Assembly (NCBI RefSeq): GCF_003226325.1
Contig: NZ_PDOD01000003.1
Coordinates: 124,001 to 188,000 of the forward strand
DNA from: Salipaludibacillus keqinensis
GTDB lineage: Bacteria; Bacillota; Bacilli; Bacillales; Salisediminibacteriaceae
Direction of reading: 5' to 3'
Length of the DNA stretch: 64,000 nt
Part shown: piece after piece, positions 1 through 8,322 of the stretch
Numbering within the stretch: the stretch's first letter is position 1
Layout: every line of letters begins with the position of its first letter
Notes under the pieces: model-generated
What the model was told of the DNA's origin: nothing
Databases searched by the model: none
Seen by the model: only the letters and a program-made list of their open reading frames with translations
Translations under genes and position numbers: made by a program

Positions 1-1887
1 GAGAATCATAATGATTACGACCTGGAAATCAAAGAAACGCTGACTCTTAAACCTCACGATTTTAAAATGAAAGTAAAAGTCCGGGACAAGAAAGATATTA
101 TGCTTCCAGGTTTTAAAAATCCAGTTAAAGAAGAAAATAGCAAGCAGCTTAAAGAAAAGGTGCAAAGAAACTACCATGGAACCCCATTGCTTGTTCTTTA
201 CGGGTCGGCAATGGGAACAGCAGAAGGAGTTGCTCGAGAACTAGCTGATAAAGGGCGTCTCCAAGGATTTGAAAGTAATGTGGCTACATTGAATGAATTT
301 AAAGGAAGCTTGCCGGAAGAAGGTGTTGTTCTGATTGCATCGGCCTCTTATAATGGCAAGCCGCCTGAAAGTGCAGAAGCGTTTACGGACTGGCTTCACG
401 AAACGGAAGATTCTCTAGAGGGTGTCGTTTATTCCGTGTTTGGTTGCGGTGACACAAACTGGGCAAGTACCTACCAGAAAGTTCCTGCTTTGATTGATAA
501 AGAACTTGCTAAAAGAGGCGCCGAACGTATTCATGAACGAGGAGAAGGGGACGCAAGCGGAGATTTTGAAATGGCTTTTGAAGAGTGGCAGGAGGCCTTA
601 TGGTCCGCCATAACCGAAAAGTTTGATATCGACGTACCGGAAGACCTTCTCAATCAGAAAAACCAAATCAAGTTAACGTATGTAAGCGGGATTGCTGAAC
701 AGGCCGTCTCCCAAAATTACTTAGCTAAACAAACGAAAGTGCTGGAAAACAGGGAATTGCAGCATGAAGACAGTGGCCGCTACACCCGGCATCTTGAAAT
801 AGCCGTGCCTAAAGGGCTCTCTTACAGCGAAGGGGACCACTTGGGGGTGATTCCTAAAAATAACGATCAGCTTATCGAGAGAGTTTTAAAAAGGTTTCAT
901 TTAAAAGGCACAGAAAAAGTAGTCATTGAAGCCGAGGGACGGAGCGCCGCGCACCTGCCTTCAGGACAGCCGGTAAGCATTTCTGATTTACTGAGCTACA
1001 GTGTGGAACTTCAGGAACCTGCTTCAAGAGAGCAGTTGGAAGAGCTTGCTGCTTCGACCACGTGTCCCCCTCATAAAATAGAGCTGGAGGAACTTGTGGA
1101 GGAAGGAAGCTATAAGGATAACGTGGTTAATAAAAGGGTGTCCATGCTTGATTTTCTAGAGCAATATGAGGCGTGTGAAATGGATTTCGATCGTTTTATC
1201 GCTTTGCTTCCACCTTTAAAACCGAGGTATTATTCCATATCAAGTTCACCGAAAGTGCAGGAAGATCAAGTGAGTATTACAGTGAGTGTCGTGAGGGGAA
1301 AAGCTTTCAGTGGGAGCGGGGAATACCGAGGGATTACTTCCAATTATCTGATGGAACTTCAGCCTGAAGACGATATCGTTGTTTTTTTCCGGACTCAGCG
1401 CTCGTTTAAGCTACCTGAAGACCCAGCTTCACCGGTGATCATGATCGGTCCAGGTACGGGGATTGCCCCGTTCAGAGGGTTTATTCAAGCCCGTAAAGCG
1501 ATAAGCGAAGAAGGCCAGAATTTAGGAGAGGCCCATTTATATTTCGGCAGCCGGAACGAGAACCATGATTTCTTATATCAAGAAGAGTTAAAAGAATATG
1601 AAGCAAAGGGCATCATTACTGTCCACAAAGCCTTTTCTCGAATGGAAGATAAACCGAAGACTTATGTGCAGGATATTATAAAAGAACGGGAAGAAGAGCT
1701 TGTGGAACTGATTGAAGAGAAAGGCGGCCATATTTATATTTGCGGTGAAGGGAGCAAGATGGCACCGCAGGTAGAGGAAACGCTGAAAAAGTGTTTGATG
1801 AATATGAGACAAAGAAATGAAGAAGAAGCTCAGGAATGGCTGGACGGTCTTCAGGAAGAAGGGCGTTTTGTAAAGGATGTATGGTAA
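1..1887 (+). CDS. Bifunctional cytochrome P450/NADPH-P450 reductase (CYP102 type), 3' part
   Basis: The frame is open from base 1, so the gene starts outside the window. The visible part is the linker and diflavin reductase half of a self-sufficient fatty-acid hydroxylase like P450 BM3; the haem domain lies upstream. The first visible residues (DLEIKETLTLKP) match the BM3 junction between haem and reductase domains. An FMN flavodoxin domain follows (LLVLYGSAMGTAEG; FGCGDTNWA), then an FAD-binding domain (RYYSISSSP) and an NADPH-binding domain (GPGTGIAPFRGF). The protein ends in KDVW with the C-terminal aromatic residue typical of the family. The reductase passes electrons from NADPH through FAD and FMN to the haem. 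An internal ATG at 67 is only a downstream methionine. Identification is by recalled family sequence and is very secure for the reductase part. Confidence 0.95.
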   Translation, partial: ENHNDYDLEIKETLTLKPHDFKMKVKVRDKKDIMLPGFKNPVKEENSKQLKEKVQRNYHGTPLLVLYGSAMGTAEGVARELADKGRLQGFESNVATLNEFKGSLPEEGVVLIASASYNGKPPESAEAFTDWLHETEDSLEGVVYSVFGCGDTNWASTYQKVPALIDKELAKRGAERIHERGEGDASGDFEMAFEEWQEALWSAITEKFDIDVPEDLLNQKNQIKLTYVSGIAEQAVSQNYLAKQTKVLENRELQHEDSGRYTRHLEIAVPKGLSYSEGDHLGVIPKNNDQLIERVLKRFHLKGTEKVVIEAEGRSAAHLPSGQPVSISDLLSYSVELQEPASREQLEELAASTTCPPHKIELEELVEEGSYKDNVVNKRVSMLDFLEQYEACEMDFDRFIALLPPLKPRYYSISSSPKVQEDQVSITVSVVRGKAFSGSGEYRGITSNYLMELQPEDDIVVFFRTQRSFKLPEDPASPVIMIGPGTGIAPFRGFIQARKAISEEGQNLGEAHLYFGSRNENHDFLYQEELKEYEAKGIITVHKAFSRMEDKPKTYVQDIIKEREEELVELIEEKGGHIYICGEGSKMAPQVEETLKKCLMNMRQRNEEEAQEWLDGLQEEGRFVKDVW

Positions 1888-1935
1888 TTTAGACCGCTAC
1901 ACGGCGGTGCTTTAGTTTAAGAGAAGCAGAGGTAA

Positions 1936-1957
1936 CCAGGGGGACGGTTCTTGCGGT
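1936..1957 (+). repeat. REP-like element, copy 1
   Basis: Sequence CCAGGGGGACGGTTCTTGCGGT, one unit of the dispersed family with core GGGACGGTTCTT found at nine loci in this window. It lies just after the P450 gene. A second conserved stretch follows about 25 bases on (1981-2003, AGCACCACCC then AGATCA), also found after copy 2 at 10929-10950 and alone at 3356-3377. The rest of the 350-base gap holds no gene that I can see. Confidence 0.75.
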
Positions 1958-2196
1958 TGAGATGCCCACCAGTTCCTGCCTAGCACCACCCAACAGATCA
2001 AAGCGACCTAGTTCGATCCCCGTGGTGTCCAAAAAAAGTTGTTAAAGACTAGACAATATAGAAAGAAAATGTGAGTAAGGTAATCAAGAGGAATTAGCAA
2101 AGAGAATTGAGGATATACGAGACTAATGCATGCGAGTAGAGTCAAATTAGCCTCAAAACGAGGATGATTCACGAACGATCATGAAATAAACGAACC

Positions 2197-2225
2197 AGAG
2201 AGTGTCCTAAAAAGCGACACTCTCT
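2197..2225. terminator. Hairpin between convergent genes
   Basis: AGAGAGTGTC (2197-2206) and GACACTCTCT (2216-2225) form a 10-bp perfect stem. It sits between the convergent ends of the P450 and MDR genes and probably ends transcription of the minus-strand gene. The T-run is weak on both sides. Confidence 0.6.
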
Positions 2226-2235
2226 TTCATTACCT

Positions 2236-3213
2236 TTAATCCACTATTTGACACACGATATTGCCGCGCACGTGGCCTTCGTTAATTTTTGAAAGGGTTT
2301 CTGGAACGGCTTCCAGTGTGACGACCTCTTCTAACATTGGATCAAGCTGTTTATTTGCCGCTAACTCTCCCACTTCCTTGGCGATATGTCCGAGGTCGGC
2401 AATTTGCCGTTCGTCGTCGGTTCGGTATACAAATCCTAAGGCTACTTCATGAATGGAGAGGGCGAGTGACTTGGGTGCATACTGGCTCAGATCAGGAAGG
2501 TCTACGACACTTACCAGATGTCCGTTAAATGCGAGCATATCCATCGCATCTGATACTGCCTGGCCGCCAACCATGTCCATGACAATGTCGACACCGCGGC
2601 CATCCGTGTATTTATGCACTTCTTTAACCACGTTCTCCGTGTTATAGTCGATTACTTTGTTGGCGCCAAGTTTCTTAACATGGGCCGTATTTTCAGGAGA
2701 ACAAGTGGTGATGATATCAAGCCCTTTTAGGAGGGCGAGCTGGATGGCAAATCCTCCAACACCACCGGCGCCAGCCTGAATTAAAATGGTCTGTCCTTTG
2801 CGAGAAGGGACTTTTCTGTTTAGTGACTGGTAAGCCGTAAATGCAGGAGTCGGTAGAGCTGCTGCTTCATTAAAGCTCAGTCCTTCCGGTAGAGGAGCGA
2901 GCACATCTTGACGGGCGATGGAATATTCTGAGAATCCACCTTGATGGGCAAGGCTGCCATGGTAATAAACCTTGTCGCCGGGATGCCAATCAGTCACGTT
3001 TTCACCTGTTTTTTCCACCACACCTGCTACATCAAGGCCTGAAATGTGGGGGAACTCCCACTCTGGCAACGGACTATTTGCCAGTTTATAATCGACCGGG
3101 TTTAATCCGACCGAATGAATTTTTACAAGAACTTGGTCTGCTTCTGGTTCGGGAATAGGTACATCCATCACTTTCAAATGACCGCCTGTTTTTTCAAGAG
3201 CTAATGCTTTCAT
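2236..3213 (-). CDS. Zinc-independent MDR alcohol dehydrogenase / quinone oxidoreductase
   Basis: 325 residues, full length for the medium-chain dehydrogenase/reductase family. The N-terminal GroES-like fold carries VGLNPVDYK and SGLDVAGVV. The Rossmann NADPH loop is AGAGGVGGFAIQLA near residue 150, followed by a typical CSPENTAHVKKLGA segment. I see no structural-zinc Cys cluster, which favours the quinone-oxidoreductase (zeta-crystallin) branch. It probably reduces quinones or enones with NADPH in the cytoplasm; the substrate cannot be told. The ATG at 3213 is preceded by GGGAGGAATAAGGA. It is a single-gene unit convergent with the P450 gene. Confidence 0.85.
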   Translation of the reverse strand: MKALALEKTGGHLKVMDVPIPEPEADQVLVKIHSVGLNPVDYKLANSPLPEWEFPHISGLDVAGVVEKTGENVTDWHPGDKVYYHGSLAHQGGFSEYSIARQDVLAPLPEGLSFNEAAALPTPAFTAYQSLNRKVPSRKGQTILIQAGAGGVGGFAIQLALLKGLDIITTCSPENTAHVKKLGANKVIDYNTENVVKEVHKYTDGRGVDIVMDMVGGQAVSDAMDMLAFNGHLVSVVDLPDLSQYAPKSLALSIHEVALGFVYRTDDERQIADLGHIAKEVGELAANKQLDPMLEEVVTLEAVPETLSKINEGHVRGNIVCQIVD

Positions 3214-3499
3214 TCCTTATTCCTCCCTCTATAAACTTTCGTATTCCTTATCCGTATTCCTGTATCACACACGACTCAAACTAGCTTGGAAAAATCCTGT
3301 GCGAACAATCGATGCCGAGGGACGAAAACACGGGAGACCCAGAGTAAATGAGAGGTAGCATGACCCAACAGATCAGGATAAAAGATAGAGATAACTTCAA
3401 AGTCTTACCTATTGCTTTTAAACTATTGGGGAGCATTCCTGTAATTAGCAAGTGTTTTTTTATTTCACTATCAACCAGCATAGAGAAATAAAATAACTA
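3214..3499. other. Intergenic stretch without a convincing gene
   Basis: No gene seen. A degenerate copy of the sequence that follows REP copies 1 and 2 lies at 3356-3377 (AGCATGACCCAACAGATCAGG). A 66-codon minus-strand frame here has no ribosome site or recognisable product and is not called. Confidence 0.6.
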
Positions 3500-3528
3500 T
3501 TGACAGAGTTTAGTAGCAGGAGTAAATT
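3500..3528 (+). promoter_or_regulatory. SigA-type promoter of the ktrAB leader
   Basis: TTGACA at 3500-3505, a 17-base spacer, and TAAATT at 3523-3528. This places the transcription start near 3535, just before the riboswitch fold, so the leader would be about 250 bases. Confidence 0.7.
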
Positions 3529-3559
3529 ATCTTTATGAAATATCAATCAAAAAATTGAA

Positions 3560-3757
3560 GAAAGAAATGCCTTTTAATCGCTGAATTTGTTTATACAAAA
3601 GCGGAGGAACCAATTTTGGCAAGTTTGCATAACTATTGCCTAGGGGTGAATCTTATACAAGAAGGGATACTCTCGTTCCCTAACCCGACAGCTAACTTCG
3701 TAAGCGTTTTTCGAGGGAAAGGTCTATTGTTTGAGACCCTTCTTTAATGGCGGTCTT
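3560..3757 (+). promoter_or_regulatory. c-di-AMP (ydaO/yuaA) riboswitch with terminator
   Basis: The leader carries the conserved blocks of the ydaO-yuaA class: AGCGGAGGAACCAATTTT, GGGGTGAATC, a TACTCTCGTTCCCTAACCCGACAG-like junction (3669-3692) and AGCTAACTTCGTAAGCG. P1 can form between CCTTT (3570-3574) and AAAGG (3718-3722). Downstream, GGTCT (3721-3725), AGACC (3734-3738) and GGTCT (3752-3756, followed by seven T) allow two exclusive hairpins. When ligand stabilises P1, the first GGTCT is partly occupied and AGACC pairs with the second copy to form the terminator. That predicts an OFF switch for potassium uptake at high c-di-AMP, as known for ktrAB in B. subtilis. Confidence 0.93.
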
Positions 3758-3786
3758 TTTTTCATGCGTAAAAGGAGATGAAGGTT

Positions 3787-4449
3787 GTGGCGAAGAAACA
3801 ACAATTTGCAGTTATTGGATTAGGAAGATTTGGAGGAAGTGTTTGCAAAGAACTTGTGAAGCTTGGAAATGAAGTACTTGCCATTGATTCAGATGAGCAA
3901 AAAGTTAATAAATACACGAATATCGCTACCCATGCTGTCGTAGCTGATGCAACAGATGAAAAAGTGCTCGCTTCTTTAGGTATAAGAAATTTTGAAAAAG
4001 TGATTGTTGCTATTGGTGATAACATTCAAGCAAGTATTTTAACCACTTTATTATTAAAAGAGATTGGTGTAGAAAATGTCTGTGTGAAAGCTAAAAATAA
4101 CTACCATCATAAGGTTCTTGAAAAAATAGGAGCAGATAAAGTTGTGCATCCTGAAACAGATATGGGAAAAAGAATTGCCCAGCAACTGTCAGACGAAAAT
4201 GTTATTGACTACATTGAGTTGTCAGATGAGTTTAGTATTGTAGAATTGTTTGCATCAGCTAAGCTTGAAGGCAAATCACTCGTGGAATTGGATATCAGAG
4301 CCCGGTTTGGGATTACCATTCTAGCCATTAAAAATGGAGAAGAGATCAATGTCTCTCCTGAGCCCGAATACAAAATAGCAAGGGGGGACCTCTTAATCGT
4401 TATAGGTCATAATGATGATATTAAGCGGTTTGAAGACCAGGTGATGTAA
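3787..4449 (+). CDS. ktrA: Ktr potassium uptake system, cytoplasmic gating subunit KtrA
   Basis: About 220 residues. The N-terminal RCK domain has the dinucleotide fold FAVIGLGRFGGSVCKEL and an acidic residue after the second strand (LAIDSDEQ). The C-terminal RCK_C domain (about residues 135-220) is where c-di-AMP binds in family members. It forms a ring that gates KtrB. I chose GTG 3787: the AAAGGAG at 3771-3777 abuts the in-frame ATG at 3778 but lies nine bases before the GTG, and KtrA proteins begin close to KKQQFAVIG. ktrB follows after one base. Expression is under the riboswitch upstream, so both transcription and, by family knowledge, protein activity would respond to c-di-AMP. Confidence 0.93.
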   Translation: MAKKQQFAVIGLGRFGGSVCKELVKLGNEVLAIDSDEQKVNKYTNIATHAVVADATDEKVLASLGIRNFEKVIVAIGDNIQASILTTLLLKEIGVENVCVKAKNNYHHKVLEKIGADKVVHPETDMGKRIAQQLSDENVIDYIELSDEFSIVELFASAKLEGKSLVELDIRARFGITILAIKNGEEINVSPEPEYKIARGDLLIVIGHNDDIKRFEDQVM

Positions 4450-4450
4450 G

Positions 4451-5785
4451 ATGAAGATGATGAATTTATTTAGAAATTGGACCTTTTCTCCTCCGCAGTT
4501 TTTAGCTATAGGTTTCGGTTTAGCCATTATTTTCGGAACGTTAATTCTAATGCTTCCTTGGAGTACAACAGGGACTATTACCTGGATGAATGCCCTATTC
4601 ACAGCCACCTCTGCAACAACCGTTACTGGATTAGTGGTTGTAGATACCGGTTCTGATTTTACCGTTTTTGGTCAAGTAGTGATTATGATATTGATTAAAA
4701 TTGGTGGGTTAGGGCTGATGACTTTTGCCATCATGACCGTTCTAGTGTTGGGAAAACGTATTGGACTGAAAGAAAGAGTTCTCCTACAAGAAGCATTGAA
4801 TCAGCATTCCATTGGAGGCGTTGTAAGACTAATTAAAATATTATTTATCTTTTCTATGGTTATGGAACTCATTGCCGCCGTTTTACTGTCTTTTCGTTGG
4901 GTTCCTGAGTATGGTTGGGGATTCGGCATCTATACGAGTATTTTTCATTCTATTTCTGCATTTAATAATGCGGGATTCAGTTTATGGTCAGATAGTTTAT
5001 CAGGATATGTAGGAGATCCTGTCATTAATCTTCTCATTACTTTCTTATTTATTACAGGTGGAATTGGCTTTACAGTTTTATATGATGTGATGACGACTAA
5101 GAAATTCCGTTTTTTAGCCCTTCACACAAAAATAATGCTTGTTGGTACACTTATTGTTAATCTTGTTGCTGTGATCATCATTTTTCTGTTAGAGTTTACA
5201 AACCCATTAACACTTGGTGGATTATCGTTAGGAGATCAGATTTGGGCTTCCTACTTCCAAGCAGTTACTCCAAGAACGGCAGGTTTTAATACAATTGAAA
5301 TTGGAGATATGAATCCTGGATCAATTGTGTTTACACTACTCCTTATGTTTATTGGAGCAGGGAGCGCTTCAACTGGTAGTGGAGTTAAGTTAACGACTTT
5401 TCTTGTGATCATCTTAGCCGTGATGACTTACTTGCAAGGAAAACAAGAACCTGTTATTTTTAGCCGAAGAATCGGCAATGAAATTGTTAATAGAGCCATG
5501 GCCATTGTGGTAATTAGTGTGACAGTAGTATTTATTTCTATCTTAGCTTTAAGCATTTCTGAACCCGCGGCCCCGTTTATGTTGATAGTATTTGAAGCAT
5601 TTTCTGCTTTTGGTACAGTCGGATTGTCAATGGGTCTCACCGGGGACTTATCTGAACTAGGAAAACAAATTATCATAGTACTGATGTTCATTGGTCGAAT
5701 TGGTCCACTAACATTAGCATTTGCTTTGGCGAAATCCTCAAAACCATTGGTTTCATATCCTAAAGGAGATGTTTTTACAGGGTAA
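4451..5785 (+). CDS. ktrB: Ktr potassium/sodium symporter membrane subunit KtrB
   Basis: 444 residues with four M1-P-M2 repeats of the Trk/Ktr/HKT superfamily. The four filter loops can be read: TVTGL in loop 1 (about residue 57), AFNNAGFSLW in loop 2, TPRTAGFNTI in loop 3 and FGTVGLSMG in loop 4. Each contains the conserved glycine that lines the K+ path. It is a plasma-membrane channel-like transporter, usually a dimer on a KtrA octamer. It is translated from an ATG one base after the ktrA stop, so the two are probably translationally coupled. Length is normal for KtrB/KtrD. Osmotic and K+ homeostasis would be the role. Confidence 0.95.
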   Translation: MKMMNLFRNWTFSPPQFLAIGFGLAIIFGTLILMLPWSTTGTITWMNALFTATSATTVTGLVVVDTGSDFTVFGQVVIMILIKIGGLGLMTFAIMTVLVLGKRIGLKERVLLQEALNQHSIGGVVRLIKILFIFSMVMELIAAVLLSFRWVPEYGWGFGIYTSIFHSISAFNNAGFSLWSDSLSGYVGDPVINLLITFLFITGGIGFTVLYDVMTTKKFRFLALHTKIMLVGTLIVNLVAVIIIFLLEFTNPLTLGGLSLGDQIWASYFQAVTPRTAGFNTIEIGDMNPGSIVFTLLLMFIGAGSASTGSGVKLTTFLVIILAVMTYLQGKQEPVIFSRRIGNEIVNRAMAIVVISVTVVFISILALSISEPAAPFMLIVFEAFSAFGTVGLSMGLTGDLSELGKQIIIVLMFIGRIGPLTLAFALAKSSKPLVSYPKGDVFTG

Positions 5786-5903
5786 TTTATTTATGAAGGC
5801 ATGTTTTAAATTTCCAAATAATATAAGAAATAAACTTGTATTGTGAAAAAGTGCACTTAAACGGGGAGCGTTAGTTTAAGGAGCAATTGAAAATAAATAC
5901 AAA

Positions 5904-5934
5904 CAATGGTCCAGTTCATATAACTGGACCATTG
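5904..5934. terminator. Perfect hairpin downstream of ktrAB
   Basis: CAATGGTCCAGTT (5904-5916) and AACTGGACCATTG (5922-5934) make a 13-bp perfect stem with a 5-base loop. There is no clean T-run after it. A second small hairpin, GCACCG/CGGTGC, follows at 5949-5967. It likely marks the end of the ktr transcript. Confidence 0.55.
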
Positions 5935-6152
5935 CTTGTATACAAATTGCACCGCATTTTACGGTGCGATTAAGAGTGTAAATGACTGAGTAAATTCCAG
6001 TTTTGCGATAGTTAACGGAACCCGTTAAAAAAACCAACTCTCCCATTCAGAAGTAAGAAGTCTTGCCCAAGAATTGCGGAAGAAATACTTTCCCGACTCA
6101 TTAGTCTTGCTTGGCCGCAAGAACTGATAGGCACGATCAAGAATCAAAAGAA

Positions 6153-6281
6153 ATGGAGAAATTCTTTGTGACAGTCACCAATAATCTTCTGAACAAGAAA
6201 GAGATGGATCCAGCAAAAGCCAAATACGTAAACGAGAAAATGAAAGACGTTGATTTTGACAACTTATTTATCTCAAAGTAA
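6153..6281 (+). pseudogene. Short remnant coding frame, unrecognised
   Basis: A 42-residue frame begins at ATG 6153 (MEKFFVTVTNNLLNKKE...) and ends at 6281 in a strong terminator. The preceding 120 bases read in another frame as SLAQELRKKYFPDSLVLLG, which also looks like protein-coding composition. The two may be pieces of one frameshifted gene. No ribosome site is present and I do not recognise the family. Called as a fossil with low confidence. Confidence 0.3.
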
Positions 6282-6320
6282 AAGCACACTTTTGTCACGA
6301 ATGACAGAGTGTGCTTTTAC
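6278..6320. terminator. Strong bidirectional terminator
   Basis: GTAAAAGCACACT (6278-6290) pairs with AGTGTGCTTTTAC (6308-6320), and the stem continues inward through TGTCA/TGACA. A-rich and T-rich flanks allow use from both sides. It separates the plus-strand remnant from the convergent membrane-protein gene. Confidence 0.75.
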
Positions 6321-6355
6321 GATGGTTAGGGTCATTAATAGCCCCCACCCCCAAC

Positions 6356-6751
6356 TCAATTCTCATGATAAAAGGATCGTACAAATAAAATTCCTGCGAG
6401 AACGTTCAAAATCACTTGAATTTCATTTCTTAAAACAAAATTAAGTGAAAATTGGAAAGGGAACAGTGTGTACAAGTATTGAGGAGGAACAAAAACGAAT
6501 AGTATTAACACCACGACAAAACTAAACTGTAACCAATGAACTTTTACTTTCTTTGAAAACACTTGAATAGCCCTTTTGATCTCAATCAACATACCAAATA
6601 AGAAATACAAAAGACTTAATAAAATAGAATAAATTAAAATCCATGTAACATCGCCAAAATGAAGCATCTCTCTTTGTTCGGGAAGAATGAGTGCTATCAG
6701 GATTAAAATGATGATGCCAGATATAATTGGTACGACTGTTGTTTTTTTCAC
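6356..6751 (-). CDS. Small hydrophobic membrane protein, unknown function
   Basis: 131 residues with four predicted membrane spans: about residues 5-25 (IISGIIILILIALIL), 33-58, 75-98 and 110-125. A basic loop (KKVKVHW) separates the second and third. I prefer GTG 6751, which follows AGAAGGGATGATTC; the frame extends upstream to 6865 but that part has no ribosome site and a non-membrane composition. I do not recognise the family. It stands alone, convergent with the small remnant and divergent from nothing clear. Membrane location is secure; function is unknown. Confidence 0.6.
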   Translation of the reverse strand: MKKTTVVPIISGIIILILIALILPEQREMLHFGDVTWILIYSILLSLLYFLFGMLIEIKRAIQVFSKKVKVHWLQFSFVVVLILFVFVPPQYLYTLFPFQFSLNFVLRNEIQVILNVLAGILFVRSFYHEN

Positions 6752-6915
6752 CGAATCATCCCTTCTTGTTTTGGAACTAATACATGGGTATTTTGTAAGT
6801 AGTCTACTAATGCTTACGGAACAGAACATCGTTAAGTTCCCTCTTTGATAATAGCAATTGGTCATCTCCGGCTATCACCGCGTTAGGTGGGCGCAAAAAA
6901 TCTCCAAATATAAAA

Positions 6916-6954
6916 AAACGACCACAAAATTGATAACCAATTTTGTGGTCGTTT
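6916..6954 (-). terminator. Terminator of the galU-ugd operon
   Basis: AAACGACCACAAAATTG (6916-6932) and its perfect complement (6938-6954) form a 17-bp stem. On the minus strand it is followed by a run of T (the A-run at 6912-6918). It lies 27 bases after the ugd stop. Confidence 0.9.
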
Positions 6955-6980
6955 CACGTAACATATGAACTTGCCCCGTG

Positions 6981-8312
6981 TTACCCCTTCACCCCAACCA
7001 ACCCTCTAACAACAGGAGGACGTCCGATGGAGTAGTAGTTCAGCTTCGTTAACGCCACTTTGTCTAAATCATAGCAGTTCCGGCCGTCAAACACATTGGC
7101 TTCAGCCATCTGATCCACATACACGCTTAAATCAAGCGCCTTGAATTCTTTCCAATCGGTCACGATAAAGGCAGCGTCGGCACCTTGCAAGGCTTCCTCC
7201 ACGTTTTGCACGTAAGACACACCCGCTGGCATGACGTTCTTGGCGTTGTCCATGGCAATGGGATCGTAGGCGACCACGGTGGCGCCGGCCAGGATCAATT
7301 CTTGACTGATGGCCATTGCTGGGGACTCTCGCATGTCATCGGTGTTCGGTTTGAAGGCGAGGCCTAACATGGCGACGCGCTTGCCTTCTAACGATCCGAG
7401 AACGCTTTTCGCTTTTTCCGTTAACGCGCGATGTTGATGATTGTTCACTCGAATAACTGCATTCAACAACTCGAAATTATGGTCGATGTTGGCAGCAATT
7501 TGCGTCAACGCCTTGGTATCTTTCGGGAAGCACGATCCGCCGTAGCCAATCCCAGCCCGTAAGAATTGGTGGCCGATTCGACCGTCCATGCCCATCCCGG
7601 TGGCCACGTCTTCAATGTTTGCCCCGACTTTTTCGCAAATGTTGGCAATTTCATTAATGAAACTAATCTTCGTCGCGAGAAACGCGTTGGACGCATATTT
7701 GATCATTTCCGCGCTGCGAACGTCGGTGCGGTAGCAATAAATCCCGAACGGCTTGTTGATCTCTTCAATCACGTCACCAGCCCTCTGGCTGTCCGATCCG
7801 ACGACGATGCGGTCTCCGTTGAAGGCGTCATAGACGGCACTTCCTTCCCGGAGAAATTCCGGGTTAGACACAATCTCTACGCGCACATCGTGAACCAAGT
7901 ATTCCTGGATCAACGATAAGATGTGATCATTCGTCCCAACAGGCACGGTACTCTTCGTCACCACGACCACGTCTTGTTTCACATGGGTGGCAATATCTTT
8001 CGCCACTTGATCAATATACTGCAGGTCCGCCGTCCCGTCTTCGCGCTCAGGAGTTCCCACGGCGATATAGATCACTTCTTTTCCTGAAAAACCTTCGTGG
8101 TGATCCGTCGTAAACTGGAGACGTCCAGCTTCGATGTTTCGCATCATCACCTCATCAAGACCGGGCTCATAAATGGGAGAGACCCCTTTTTGCATCCGTT
8201 CCACTTTCTTTTGATCGATATCAATACATGTCACTTGGTGGCCCACATCGGATAAAGCCACCCCTGTCACTAAGCCTACATACCCTGTTCCTACAACGGC
8301 TATCTTCTTCAT
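6981..8312 (-). CDS. ugd: UDP-glucose 6-dehydrogenase
   Basis: 443 residues. It oxidises UDP-glucose to UDP-glucuronate with two NAD+. The N-terminal NAD loop is VGTGYVGLVTGVALSDVGH. The catalytic cysteine sits in GIGYGGSCFPKDTKAL near residue 260. The C-terminal UDP-binding domain contains LGLAFKPNTDDMRESPA. It lies 10 bases behind galU, whose product makes its substrate, and has the ribosome site TAGGAGGATCACC. The branch is TuaD/Ugd (GGSCFPKD) and not the WecC/TviB branch found elsewhere in this window. UDP-glucuronate would serve teichuronic acid or the exopolysaccharides encoded nearby. Confidence 0.95.
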   Translation of the reverse strand: MKKIAVVGTGYVGLVTGVALSDVGHQVTCIDIDQKKVERMQKGVSPIYEPGLDEVMMRNIEAGRLQFTTDHHEGFSGKEVIYIAVGTPEREDGTADLQYIDQVAKDIATHVKQDVVVVTKSTVPVGTNDHILSLIQEYLVHDVRVEIVSNPEFLREGSAVYDAFNGDRIVVGSDSQRAGDVIEEINKPFGIYCYRTDVRSAEMIKYASNAFLATKISFINEIANICEKVGANIEDVATGMGMDGRIGHQFLRAGIGYGGSCFPKDTKALTQIAANIDHNFELLNAVIRVNNHQHRALTEKAKSVLGSLEGKRVAMLGLAFKPNTDDMRESPAMAISQELILAGATVVAYDPIAMDNAKNVMPAGVSYVQNVEEALQGADAAFIVTDWKEFKALDLSVYVDQMAEANVFDGRNCYDLDKVALTKLNYYSIGRPPVVRGLVGVKG

Positions 8313-8322
8313 GGTGATCCTC

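Noticed and set aside
1981-2036. tRNA-like 3' half (GTTCGATCCCCG followed by GTGGTGTCC)
   Set aside because: The T-stem does not pair, there is no anticodon arm upstream, and the same block recurs as the REP companion sequence without the TTC loop.
5949-5967. Hairpin GCACCG/CGGTGC as separate terminator
   Set aside because: Short stem and no T-run; mentioned only with the stronger hairpin before it.
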